From Saccharum officinarum (Eukaryota > Streptophyta > Magnoliopsida > Poales > Poaceae): 64,000 nt of DNA. Shown here piece after piece: positions 1-10,009 of the stretch (its first letter is position 1; the number at the start of each line of letters is the position of its first letter). A program made the translations under genes and the position numbers. Below the pieces are notes generated by a model. It saw only the letters and a list, made by a program, of their open reading frames with translations, did no database searches and was not told where the DNA came from. The stretch spans positions 97,518,701 through 97,582,700 of the forward strand of contig CM036159.1 of assembly GCA_020631735.1 (NCBI GenBank), given 5' to 3'.

Positions 1-24
1 CCCCCCCACACACACACACACACA
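1..24. repeat. (CA)n microsatellite after a C run
   Basis: Seven C residues are followed by about eight AC dinucleotides. It is a simple sequence repeat cut by the window edge. Confidence 0.95.
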
Positions 25-2300
25 ATGTCAATGCAATGGAATCACTACCTCACAGACTTGGTGTGTCACACATCATCAACGACCCTCCATTGGCCGGTGG
101 TTTGCCCTAATTTGTTCAAGGGCTAGTCATCTGTTGGATTATCTCGCGCCCTGTCTTCTTCGAATCCACCACAGGCCACCGTTGCTATGGATGTCGAGAT
201 GATTGCGCAATGACATCACGAAGATGCATGGAAAACTGGTCGTCTCCGCTGTAGATGGCAACATGGCATGTTAATACCAGTGGGAGTTGGTCGAACCGGT
301 TCCGTTACTTTCTCATATGTTCAGTACTTCTGGTATTTGCTCGTCCATCTCCTACCGGTCGTCTCTATCTGATTGCCTTCCTACGCTTAAAGTCCGTTTG
401 ACAATCGCAATGGGAGTTGATTTTCGGCCTCAACATGGCATGTGAGATGAAATTGCTCTCTGACGATGAACTTGCACTCCGTGACCAATTTTTTTTTCTC
501 TTTCTCTTAATAAAATACATACGTTTGCGAAGGGAAAAAATTATTTCCGTACGTTAGACACGTCCAAATAAATCACCGCAGAGAGAAAGAGAAGGCAAGA
601 TGAGTTTGCTGGCCATTGAGGCGTCTGCGTCATCGTGGTCTCGGTCCTACCAGAGCGCGAGGAGAGGTGCACACGGTACAGGGCTTTTTATTTCCCAGTC
701 GAAGAAATGGATCCATGGACCCCAGAATCTTTATGTGCATGGCGCCAAGAAAGCACTGATCGATGTCGAGCAATACAGCTGATGGATCGTCGTCTCGTCA
801 GTCGTCACCCCCCGGCCCGCCGGCCCCCTGGCGTTGCATGCATGCATATGCATGTCAGTATGGCATGCATAGATAGATGGCCCCAAATTTGGCCAAACTG
901 TGGGCTACATATGTCCAAGCCACGAAGCTGTATACTAGTAGTAATTAGCTATCGGTCCCGTCGATGGCCTAGCGGCAGGATCGGAGCAGCCGAGCAGATC
1001 GATCAGGGCAGATACGGAGATATAGTACTACCTCTCTCTCTCTCTCTCTGCCTCCTCGCACCGCACGCCACCGTCCGTCCGTCCGGCTCTCGCTCTGTGT
1101 CGCCTCTGCCGTGTCGCGCCGCGTGTGCGCGCCAACTGCCAAGTATATGCGCGCGCACGTAACGTAAACGTTAGGCCGGCCGGCGCGCGCGCGGCCGTGT
1201 CCGATCCGCGGGCGCGCGCCAGATGCCTGTGTCGTCGTGGTCGTCGTCGTGGTCGCCGTCGTCCCAGGGCCCAGGCCATCCATGTGCGGATGCAGGCACG
1301 TACACGGCGGCACGGCCTGTTACGTACGTGCGCTTGTAGCATGCTGCAGGTGGAGATAGATACTAGATACCAGGCACCAGGCCACCGCCAGTCGCCTGGT
1401 GTTGCGTGTGTGTGCGCGCGCTGCGCCCACATACACGCATGCAATGTCTACGCTGCGCTGGCTTGCAAGTCGCAAGTGCGGCCCCCCGAGGACGCCGGCC
1501 GCTCCAACGCATGCACGCACGCGCCGCGCCGCATCATGGCCTCATCATCGTGCGCTCACTGCCTTAGCAGAGCAGGCCTCACCGCTCATCAGCTCACTCA
1601 CACAGTCACATCCATGCATGCATGTGTGCACTCACAGTCAGTGTCACTGCTAGCTGCTAGCTGCTTTGGCGCCCCAGCTGCCTGCGCTGCGCGTGCGTAC
1701 GTACCGATCGATGCGCGCGCCGGCCCGTGTATTATAACAACTGCAGTTTGCAGCGGCAACCGGCAACTGGCTTGTGCTGTGTGTGTGCATGTGTGGTCGT
1801 GTAAGCCCCTGCCCCTGCTCTTGCTGCACGTACGTACGCACTGGCTGATATGCATATGGCCGGCCGGTCTACTTATGGCGGTACTCCGATGATTACATTG
1901 ATACATGAAACACACGCGCAGCCCGGCCGGGCCATGTACACGCAGTCACGACGCACGGAACGAGACCTTGCTTGGCACGCTGCGTCACATATCGATATCC
2001 ATCGATGTAGATCGGACAGACGCATGCATGCAGGGTGCAGCTAGCAGCTTGCTAGTACTGCTAGTACGCGCATCGTGCAGTAGCAAGGGCATCTGGGCAT
2101 GCATGTAGGTTTACACGCCCGCCCTGCTGCATTGCATGCACTCTGCTTGCAATTGTACGTGCCTTAATCCGGGTGCATCGTCCTGTTTGATACACGCCAA
2201 TCTGCACGATCATCGAGACAATACTTTTTTTTGTGTACATGCACAAAATAAATCTATATTTATACCTATATCTATATCTATATCATTATCTATCTATATA
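25..2300. other. Noncoding GC-rich stretch, no gene recognised
   Basis: No coding region with a recognisable domain was found on either strand. From about 830 to 2150 the sequence is rich in CATGCATG-type palindromes and alternating purine-pyrimidine runs. A (CT)n tract lies at about 1032-1049 and an AT-rich tetranucleotide-like tract (TATC/TATA) at about 2255-2300. Open frames here (for example 1125-1892) look like chance frames in GC-rich DNA. It could be a gene-flanking or promoter region, but nothing shows that directly. Confidence 0.5.
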
Positions 2301-2307
2301 TCTATTA

Positions 2308-3736
2308 TCTATACCTAATAATAATAAAGAGGCAAAGTTTCATGCTCTTTTTTTGTCCATCCCATTCAAATTGGCCCAACTGTCCTGGTCCACTTGCTCT
2401 CCACTCCAGGCCAACTCACTCGGCGGCCCACTCCAGCAACCAAACTGCATAGTCCGATTAAAACTGCGATTGCATCATACCCGCCCCACGGCCCAGTCAA
2501 GCCACCGGTCCTTGGCCCATACCCACCCGCGGCCCAGTCCAACCACCGGTCCCTGGTCCACCCGCAGGAAAAAATAAAAAAATTCTATGTCACCAGAGGA
2601 ATTCGAATCGTGGTTTCAGCCTCTAATTCCCAAGGGATTACCACCACGGTATACGTGTGGATGTGTCGGCTCATGAAGTTTTCTTCATTTAATGGTGCTA
2701 ACACCTTCAAATATATGACAACCTTACTATAGTTGGTAAGGAAAAATAAATACGTAAATAAAACTATGAAAATATGGTATTGCTTGCATATATTATTTAT
2801 AGTAATGTTGTCCGCTACTAAACTTGCCAGTTTACTTCATTTGTAAGAAAAAAAATAAAACTATGAAATACGGTATTGCTTCCATATAATATATGTAGTA
2901 ATGTTGTCCTTCTAGACTTGCCAATTTCTAGCTCCTCCTACGTATGCACATTGCATGCTACTAGCAATGAGTTGTGTTAGCATTGGAATCAAATTTCTCC
3001 TCGAGCATCATAAGAAAGGAATGAAAAGAAAAGAAGAAAAAATTGGCCTAAGCTCTAATACAATGGAACAGGAGTTGGAAATCAAATAAAAATATTTTTT
3101 TGCCCTATCCTCAATTTCAGACTATACTCCAATCCAAATTGTTTAAAGCACCGAAGCTCTTTTACACGAAAAGGAGTCCTCAGAAACATATGTTTTAAAA
3201 TAGCAATCGAACTTCTCTTCGCTCCTATAGATAGAAAAAACCAACATTCCCTCAGGCAATAGATCACAAATAAAGTTTAAAATATATATAAGAACAAACC
3301 GACTATCATGCCAAGTGATTATATCTGCAACAAATTTTACAAATTAATTTGTCAGATGAATAGATCTGCAATACATTTTACAAATTAATTTGTTAGGGGA
3401 TTAAATAATCAATTAATTTGATTTCTACCTCAAAAACTAAACTTTACTAAACATGGCTGCAATGCAACAAATACACGTAAAAGTGTATTCTTTTTTTGAG
3501 GAAGAGAGTACTCTGGTGCAATTTGGTAAACTAATGTCCCATTCAAAAATGAATTAGATTACAAAGTGTTTTCATAGTCTGTCACTCTATCATGTACCAT
3601 ACAAGACATAGTACAAAGTTTGATTCCAGAGTGAATTCAAACACATGACGTGATCATTGAATAAATCTTCTAGCCACATATGGTCTAAGTGACCATGCAA
3701 CAAACTCCCGTTGCAACGCACGGGCATATTTGCTAG
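2308..3736 (+). mobile_element. Non-autonomous Helitron (inner, nested)
   Basis: It begins TCTATACCTAATAATAA after host A (2307) and ends CTAG (3733-3736) before host T (3737). A 3' subterminal hairpin CCCGT...ACGGG lies at 3707-3724, about 9 bases before CTAG, as expected for Helitrons. The length is 1,429 bp. The interior is AT-rich with no recognisable coding region. It sits seven bases inside the 5' end of the outer Helitron and shares the early motif AATAAAGAGGC with it, so the two are relatives. Confidence 0.8.
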
Positions 3737-4891
3737 TAATAATAATAAAGAGGCCAAATTTCTCAAACCCCCCCCCCCCCATTTTTTGTCCACCTCCCCT
3801 AGGTAACTCTGTGAATGTAAAATATATGGCCTCCTATTTTATATACACCCTATACAGTAGTGTGACCTGGATAGCTACGAATTGTGTTGCTGTTCATGAG
3901 ACACGGAAGACTATCGCCAATCTGAAATTGTGTTGCTGTTCATGAGACACGGATAGAGATGCCGGTCTGCTACTTGCACAGCTGCTTCACGCAAATCAAT
4001 AGGTTTTCTTTTCTACGAATCCCTCCTCTCTTTCTCTCTCTTCTTTTTTTAGGCTTTTCTTTTGTTGGTCGTCAGTTTGTTCGGTTTGATTTTCTTTTCC
4101 GCACGTTCGTACGTCTTTTATTCGGTTCCTCATTCTTTTTCCGATTTTTTTTTGGTATTACCTTCGATCCCGTTTCGGGCTCGTTCTAGTATGTCTTTTT
4201 TTTTTCCTAGTACCTATAGTTGGTTCCTCCGTTCCTGTTTGATGTTTGTTCGGTCTACTTTTTTTTTCTTTTTCATCATAATCATGGGTCAACATAACGG
4301 TCATTAACACGTCTGACAACTAACACAATGCCAACTTTAATTAGGTGTTACAAACATATCTTTATCAGTAATGCTACTAAGCGGTCCGTCCGGGCTCCGC
4401 GCTCACTCGCTCCACTTGGGCCAAATGCTTAGCAGCCCAACCGGCCACCCCCACTTATTCCCTCCCTCTCTCTTACACGTGCTCCTCTTCTCCTTCCTCC
4501 AGACGAGAAACGCAGCTGCTGCCTGCAGATACGAGAGCACGCTTGCTGCTTGCAGCTTCCTGCCCCGGCTCCTCAACCTAGCCCACACCAACTCCTTGTC
4601 GTCCACCACGACGGGCTGCCGCCGCGCACGCCGCTCCCCGTCCTCGCACCTCGCCGCCGCGCCGCCGTCCCCGTCGCTCCTCGCAGGCATCCTCTCCGAC
4701 CTCACCAAGATTGGTGGCTCCTTGCGGGCGCTGTGTGTCGCTAGGCGGCCAGGAGAGGGGTTGTCACTGGCTAGGCCCAACTTTGGCGCACACAGCTGGC
4801 CGCTACTAGACCGTGCCACCATCCTTGACCGCTAGCTGGCCGGAACCGGTCATTCCCCGCTCTGCTCTGCGTTGTCTAAAAAAAGAACGAT

Positions 4892-5455
4892 AGGGTGAAA
4901 AACGCATGTTGCAAGTGTATGTTAAGTGTTTTAGATATTTCAGAGGTATGTTGTAAGTGTTTCGTGCGGATGTTGCAAAGTAGATTGGGATGTTGCATAT
5001 GTTGCAATGGTTGTACACGTATGTTGCAAACTTCTGTTCTCAATGCTTTATTTGTTTTTCCAACGTATGTTGCAAGTGTGTTCATTTGGATGTTGCACAT
5101 GTTTCACACATACGTTGCAAGTGTTTTATCTAAATGTTGCGTATGTTTTACAATGTTTTTCGAGTGTTCTTCAGGTGCTTTTGCAAGTATTTCGGATGCA
5201 TGTTTCAAGTGTTTCATCTGCCTCAGACGTATATTGCAAGTGTTGCATTTGGATGTCTCAAAAGTAGATCGGGTGTTGCATCTCCGCCCTCGCTTTCTGA
5301 TGTCTCGCCTCGATGTCTCCTCCTCCTCCCAGCACCGGCTGGGTATCCGTTGCCTCTCCCCTCTTCTCGATGCTAGTGACGCGTTCGGGGCGGTGCGGGA
5401 AACATACTGCAAGCGCGAGCATCCGGACGTCTTGTTCATCCGGACGTCCCGTCGC
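4892..5455 (+). repeat. Degenerate GTTGCAA-type minisatellite block of a transposon family
   Basis: Dozens of imperfect units resembling ATGTTGCAAGTGTTT run from 4892 to about 5275. A GC-rich tail follows, ending near a CATCCGGACGTCC motif (about 5440). A related block in inverted orientation lies at about 32524-33065 and has the same order of repeat tract then tail. The Cys/Leu-rich frame across it is a by-product of the repeat and not a protein. The family is a grass transposon I cannot name. Confidence 0.65.
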
Positions 5456-5854
5456 TAGCAAGCCATTATCTTTATAGATCTTCAAGGGAAATCACAAAAC
5501 TCAAGTTTTACTGTACCAACACATAGTATGAAAAATAAATTTATGATATATTTATGGGCAAATACCTTTGTGCTTTGCAATAGAAAAAAACAATCTATCA
5601 AGGTTGTATTTTAATTCCATACATGCTTAATATGACATGGTTATATTACTACTAACAAAGATTAACTTATATTATGGATGCCATGTCCATCATAAATATA
5701 TTATAGTTTTTAAATTTTATATAGGAAGAATAAAATATAAAGAGGTACGTACTATTCCACCGTTGTTTAATTTCTATAAATTTTATATTTTACCTGTTTC
5801 AACATACGGGCATGTTTGCTAGTAATTAATAAGCTATAGCTAGTTCATATTGAT

Positions 5855-5950
5855 TATATGTATCGACCAGTTTAATCTAGAATATGATGCTTCATTGTTC
5901 TCCCTCATGTGAAGCATGAGATTTTAGATTGAACTGGTCGATACATGTAA
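5855..5950. repeat. Long inverted repeat (hairpin), possible small-RNA precursor or tiny MITE
   Basis: Arms at about 5855-5895 and 5909-5950 are near-perfect reverse complements; the outer core GTATCGACCAGTT pairs with AACTGGTCGATAC. The loop is only about 13 bases. It lies 30 bp beyond the end of the outer Helitron. No target duplication is evident. Confidence 0.8.
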
Positions 5951-6342
5951 TTCAATGTTCTTCCTCATGTAGAGGCTATCTCATACCTCATAAGTGGAAT
6001 AAAAGTGAGTAAAAGTTATTTTATTTAATTGCGCTTAGCTAGTTTTCAAACCTGAGGTCTTTGGTTTTGATACCATATTGAATTACATTAACTGACTAGT
6101 TCAAACAGATGAGAAGAAATGGACAATTACGCTTAATTATAGGTCAGTTCAAGTATGTACATACTCGTTGCTTCATCTGGCAATTTGGCATCTTTGCAGC
6201 GGCGGGCCACAGCCCAGAGCTACGTACGTACGCTCTCCCGCTGCTCCGCGGACGTGTCTGCGTCTCTGCGCGTGTGCCGCCGTACTAGCACATCATGCAT
6301 CCACAGTACGCATGACCAGGCGTACTGCCCGGCCGGCGCGCT

Positions 6343-6586
6343 GGCCTTGTTCAATTCTCATCCCAACCCAAAATATTTCCTCTTCCACTCATCACATCAA
6401 ATCTTTCGACGCATGCATGGAGCATTAAATGTAGGTAAAAAAGATAACTAATTACATAGTTTGCCTGTAAATGTCGGAACGAATCTTTTGAGACTAGTTA
6501 GTCTATAATTGGATAAATTTTGCCAAATAACAACGAAAGATGCTACAGTAACTTTTCAGTTACTTTTCGCGAAATGAACACACGCT
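6343..6586. mobile_element. TIR-MITE, GCCTTGTTCA family
   Basis: It starts GGCCTTGTTCAATTC and ends in a GAACACACGC-type terminus. It carries the internal signature shared by all members here: CATCACATC, then CATGCATGGAGCATTAAA, then GAATCTTTTGAG, then ATTGGA, then AAAGATGCTACAGTAA. Close relatives lie at 13965-14187 and 19237-19480. It is noncoding. Confidence 0.8.
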
Positions 6587-6689
6587 TACGAAGCTACGCA
6601 TGCTGCATGCATGCAAGAGCCAGAACTGAAGCGCCTGCATGCACCGGCTATTACTCTCACTTCTGGCAACGCGCGTGCTCTTAGGACCT

Positions 6690-6951
6690 GCCATTGTTTA
6701 GTTGCCAATTCTCCCCCAAATTTTACTATGCAAAAAAAGATTCCCTGTCACATCAAAATGTCGGCAAATGCATAAAGTACTAAATGTTGATGAAATCAAA
6801 AACTAATTGCACAGTTTTGTTGTACTTTACGAGACCAACATTTTAAATCTAGTTAGTCAAAATTTAGATAATTTTTACCAAATACATTCGAAATGCTACA
6901 GGAATTCTGATGCAGTGTTTTTCTCCCCAATTCACTGAACTATACGAGGCC
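6690..6951. mobile_element. TIR-MITE, CCATTGTTTAGTT family
   Basis: The left end GCCATTGTTTAG and right end CTATACGAGGCC are imperfect inverted repeats. Internal motifs (AAAATGTCGGCAAATGCAT, TAATTGCACAGTTTTGTTG, GGAATTCTGAT) match the copies at 14267-14532 and 24209-24290. It is noncoding. Confidence 0.8.
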
Positions 6952-7509
6952 CTAGCTAATCGCGACGCAGTTAATACATGGCACATACTTCCATGAACCT
7001 CTTGGTATCTGTAATCAGGCCTTGTACGCCAGATATGTAGGACCGGAGAGAGTAATCATTTCAGTCCTCTCATGAATGGCTCAATTTTATGTTCAATTCA
7101 ATCCATAAATTATCAAAACGGTCATTTTAATCTTCAAACTTGTTATCATGTCTTGTCACTCATATATACCACGGGTGGAGGTGAATGGTCGCCATTGAGA
7201 GAACCACAGATCACGACAAGTCAAGGATGTTGGGATACACCAGGGCGACACAGTTGGATATGGTGACCACAGATGGCACAAACGGTAGATATCCACACGC
7301 GGCCATCGACTATACCAAAGATAAGGTGACCTACGACTACGCATGGTGTGACGCGTAAGTGGGGTGTTTGTGGTGGAGAAGGCCTGCTTTGAGCTTCAAG
7401 ACCTCATCGATTTGCTTTAGCATCTCAAGAAAAGTAAGGCCTTATTTTTTTAAGGCCTTATTTGACGTAGGTCTGCTTCATTAGTGGAGTAGCATTTTTG
7501 GGCTTCAAC
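6952..7509. other. Unassigned intergenic stretch
   Basis: I see no gene, RNA or clear repeat boundaries. A short direct repeat of AAGGCCTTATTT occurs at about 7437-7472, just before the putative Copia LTR start. Confidence 0.4.
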
Positions 7510-8233
7510 TGTTGAATATTATGTGGGTTTAGTATTTTATTTAATAAATTAATTAATTCTAGACCCATATTAAATGTTGTGATATAATATAGTTTTAGTC
7601 CCGTATAGGATTTCAACTGATTGTTGACTCGACTTAAATAGGCTACACACGTGTCCACTTATAGAGAAGTTGAAAGAGGGATAAAAACGTGCCATACGCG
7701 TGCGCGCCGCCACCGAGCCAAGCCGTGGCGTGGCGGTTTTGCCACTTGGGCTGGCTAAGGAAGAGGAAGGGATACAGGCCCGATTGAAGAGGAGTTACTT
7801 ACGAGTCAGTTACCATCCACTGCGGTGGCGATTACGCGTAATCACTTCAATTAATTCGCCTTTCTAGTCTCTCCGGCATTACCTTCCCTCCCGTCTTCCT
7901 CTTGCCTCATGTGCTAAACTTCCTCCTATCGAGTTGCATCCAAATACTCCCCCCGTCCCATCCTCTGCGCGCACGGAGTTTTTGGAAAGCAGGCCTCCGG
8001 AACCGGCGTTTGCATCGGGACACCTGCTCGGGTGTGTGCGGACGATCAGGTTTTTGGGAGTGTCTTCACGACTGCTCGCCATCCTCTTCTTCCTCGGAAC
8101 GTCTTCGTCTCCTTCCTGGTGGTGCTTCTTCTTCCTCGGATCAGCTTCATCTACTTCCCAGTGGACGTTCGAGGGACGACACTGCATACATCTTCCTGCA
8201 TCAACTGTGGTCCGTGACTTCGAGCAACTCACC
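7510..8233 (+). mobile_element. Putative Copia 5' LTR and leader (boundaries uncertain)
   Basis: The stretch begins with TGTTGAATATTATGTGGG, a plausible LTR start (TG). It runs into a CT-rich leader that ends at the ATG of a Copia gag. No matching 3' LTR is in the window, so the LTR end cannot be fixed. The call rests on position immediately upstream of gag and on the TGTTGAATA-type start. Confidence 0.45.
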
Positions 8234-8469
8234 ATGAGTGAGAATGGAGCCACTGATGCTTTGAGCATGAGTCCATCCGCTGGGGTATATCTCTATTCTC
8301 GAATTTGTTAAATTCAATCTCATTTCCACTATGATCAGTATGTTATTCATGAACATATTTGCTGCTAATCTGAGTAGTAGTAAAATTACACACGTGCACA
8401 TATTTGTCATCAATATTTTGCTATTAATTTTCTAGATTAATTTTAACATGAAATTGTCTAAATTCCTAA
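8081..8469 (+). repeat. Direct repeat copy 1 (Copia leader, gag start and intron-like tail)
   Basis: This 390-bp segment is repeated at 9625-10009 with roughly 90% identity. It includes the CT-rich leader, the gag start ATG (8234), the first ~17 codons and an AT-rich tail starting with a GTATAT donor-like motif. Confidence 0.8.
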
Positions 8470-9624
8470 AAAATCAAAAAAAATCTTATATTAGGCAATT
8501 TTTTGTTAGTGGTTTTGCTGTTGCTTTGAAGCCAAATGATTTTGATGGAACAAATTACAAGAGATAGCGTGCTAAGATGGTGTTGTGGTTAACTGCTATG
8601 AACTGCTATCACGCCGTATAGGGGAAGCCTGAACAATTTATGCCTGAGGATGAGCAAAAGTTTATGGTAGCCGATAACCTGTTTCGAGACGCTGTGATTA
8701 GCGCATTTCATAGCAAATATGAGGACAGTTACATCCCTTACACGACAGGCAAGGATTTATGGGATGCACTTGATGCTAAGTTTGGTGTTTCTGACGCCGG
8801 TAGCGAGCTGTACATTATAGAGCAGCTGTTTTATTACAAATTGGTTGACAACCGTTCAATGGTTGAACAAACTCATGAGATACAGGTACTGGCTAAGGAA
8901 CTCGAATAGTTCCCATGTGTTTTGCCTGATAAATTTATGGCCGGCAATATTATCGCTAAGCTGCCATCTTCTTGGAGGGATTTTGCTACCTCCCTAAAAC
9001 ACAAGAGACAAGAGTTTAGCGTGGCTGAGCCTATTGGGTCTCTTGATGTTGAGGAGAGGGTGAGAGCAAAAGACACGCGTGGGAAAGGTGTTGAGTCTTC
9101 TGGTGCCAATATGGTGCATGAGAAAAATTCAAATGCATCTCGTAATAAGAAGAATAACAAGTAAGAGAACAACTCGAAGCCTAAACAAACAACCACTTTT
9201 AAAAAGAAAAAGAACAACAAAGATGATGGTTGCTTTGTTTGCGGGAGCGATGAGCATTGGGCAAGTTCATGTCTAAACCGCAAATTTAAGCAAGAGAAGA
9301 AATCTACAAATATGGTTGTTAGCGAGACTGAAGGAGGAACATTTGGGTATGGTAATTCTTTACCTACTGTACTTTTAGTTTGTCATTCGCCTGAGTGGTG
9401 GATGGACACTGGGGCTAATATTCATGTGTGTGCTGATGCTTCTTTGCTTTCTTCTTATTAGGTCGGTGGGACTAGAGCCTTGTTGATGGGGAACGGGTCC
9501 CATGCACGTATTCTTGGTGTTGGTATGGTTATTCTGAAGTTCACTTCACGAAAGATGGTGTTGTTGAAGAACGTGCAGCATGTCCCCTCCATAAAAAAGA
9601 ATCTAGTTAGCGGCTCTCAATGTT
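8234..9624 (+). pseudogene. Degraded Ty1/Copia gag and protease start
   Basis: The gag reading continues from about 8506 (FAVALKPNDFDGTNYKR, the conserved N-terminal gag motif) through 8640-8909 and 8922-9164. It reaches a CCHC zinc knuckle, CFVCGSDEHWASSC, at about 9234-9275 that fits CX2CX4HX4C. It then reaches the protease active-site region WWMDTGANIH at about 9396-9425 and the [13 protein letters not shown] motif at about 9570-9610. Stops interrupt the frame at about 8565, 8620, 8908, 9162 and 9460. The first exon-like piece (ATG 8234) is separated from FAVALKP by about 220 bp of AT-rich, intron-like DNA. Integrase and reverse transcriptase are absent. After 9624 the sequence jumps into a second copy of the leader, so the element is truncated and rearranged. 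Confidence 0.85.
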
Positions 9625-10009
9625 ATCCTCTTCTTCCTCGGATCGTCTTCATCTCCTTGCCGGTGGTGCTTCTTCTTCCTCGGATCGGCTTTATCTACTT
9701 CCCGGTGGACGTTGGAGGGATGGCACTGCATACATCTTCCTGCATCAACTTTGGTTCGCGACTTCGAGCAACTCATCATGAGTGGGAATAGAGCCACTGA
9801 TGCTTTGAGCATGAGTCCCTCTGTTGCGTATATCTCTATTCTCGAATTGGTTAAATTCAATCTCATTTCCGCTATAATCAATATGTTATTTATGAACATA
9901 CTGCTAATCTGAGTAGTAGTAAAATTACACACATGCACATATTTGTCATCATTATTTTTTGCTATTAATTTTCTGAATTAATTTTAACATGAAATTACCT
10001 AAATTCTTA
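9625..10009 (+). repeat. Direct repeat copy 2 of the Copia 5' segment
   Basis: It matches 8081-8469 from ATCCTCTTCTTCCTCGG through the AT-rich tail. It has no LTR in front of it and is joined directly to the protease-region remnant. It is not an LTR, because it contains a gag start codon. Confidence 0.8.

Larger units (their letters stand above)
2301..5822 (+). mobile_element. Non-autonomous Helitron (outer), interrupted by a second Helitron
   Basis: The 3' end has the Helitron signature: a GC-rich GGGCAT block, a short AT spacer and terminal CTAG (5819-5822) followed by host T. If the inner Helitron (2308-3736) is removed, the left piece TCTATTA (2301-2307) joins TAATAATAATAAAGAGG at 3737. 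This gives a 5' TC terminus preceded by host A (2300), so the insertion site is A|T as Helitrons require. No RepHel helicase or replication-initiator protein is seen, so the element is non-autonomous. The interior (4371-4835) has a GC-rich open frame of unknown origin that could be captured DNA. The interior also contains the degenerate GTTGCAA repeat block at 4892-5455. Confidence 0.75.

Noticed and set aside
1125..1892. 255-codon open frame
   Set aside because: GC-rich, palindrome-rich sequence with overlapping frames on both strands and no domain.
4895..5458. Cys-rich 187-codon open frame resembling a small secreted protein
   Set aside because: It is a translation of the degenerate GTTGCAA minisatellite. 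It has no signal peptide pattern or family match.
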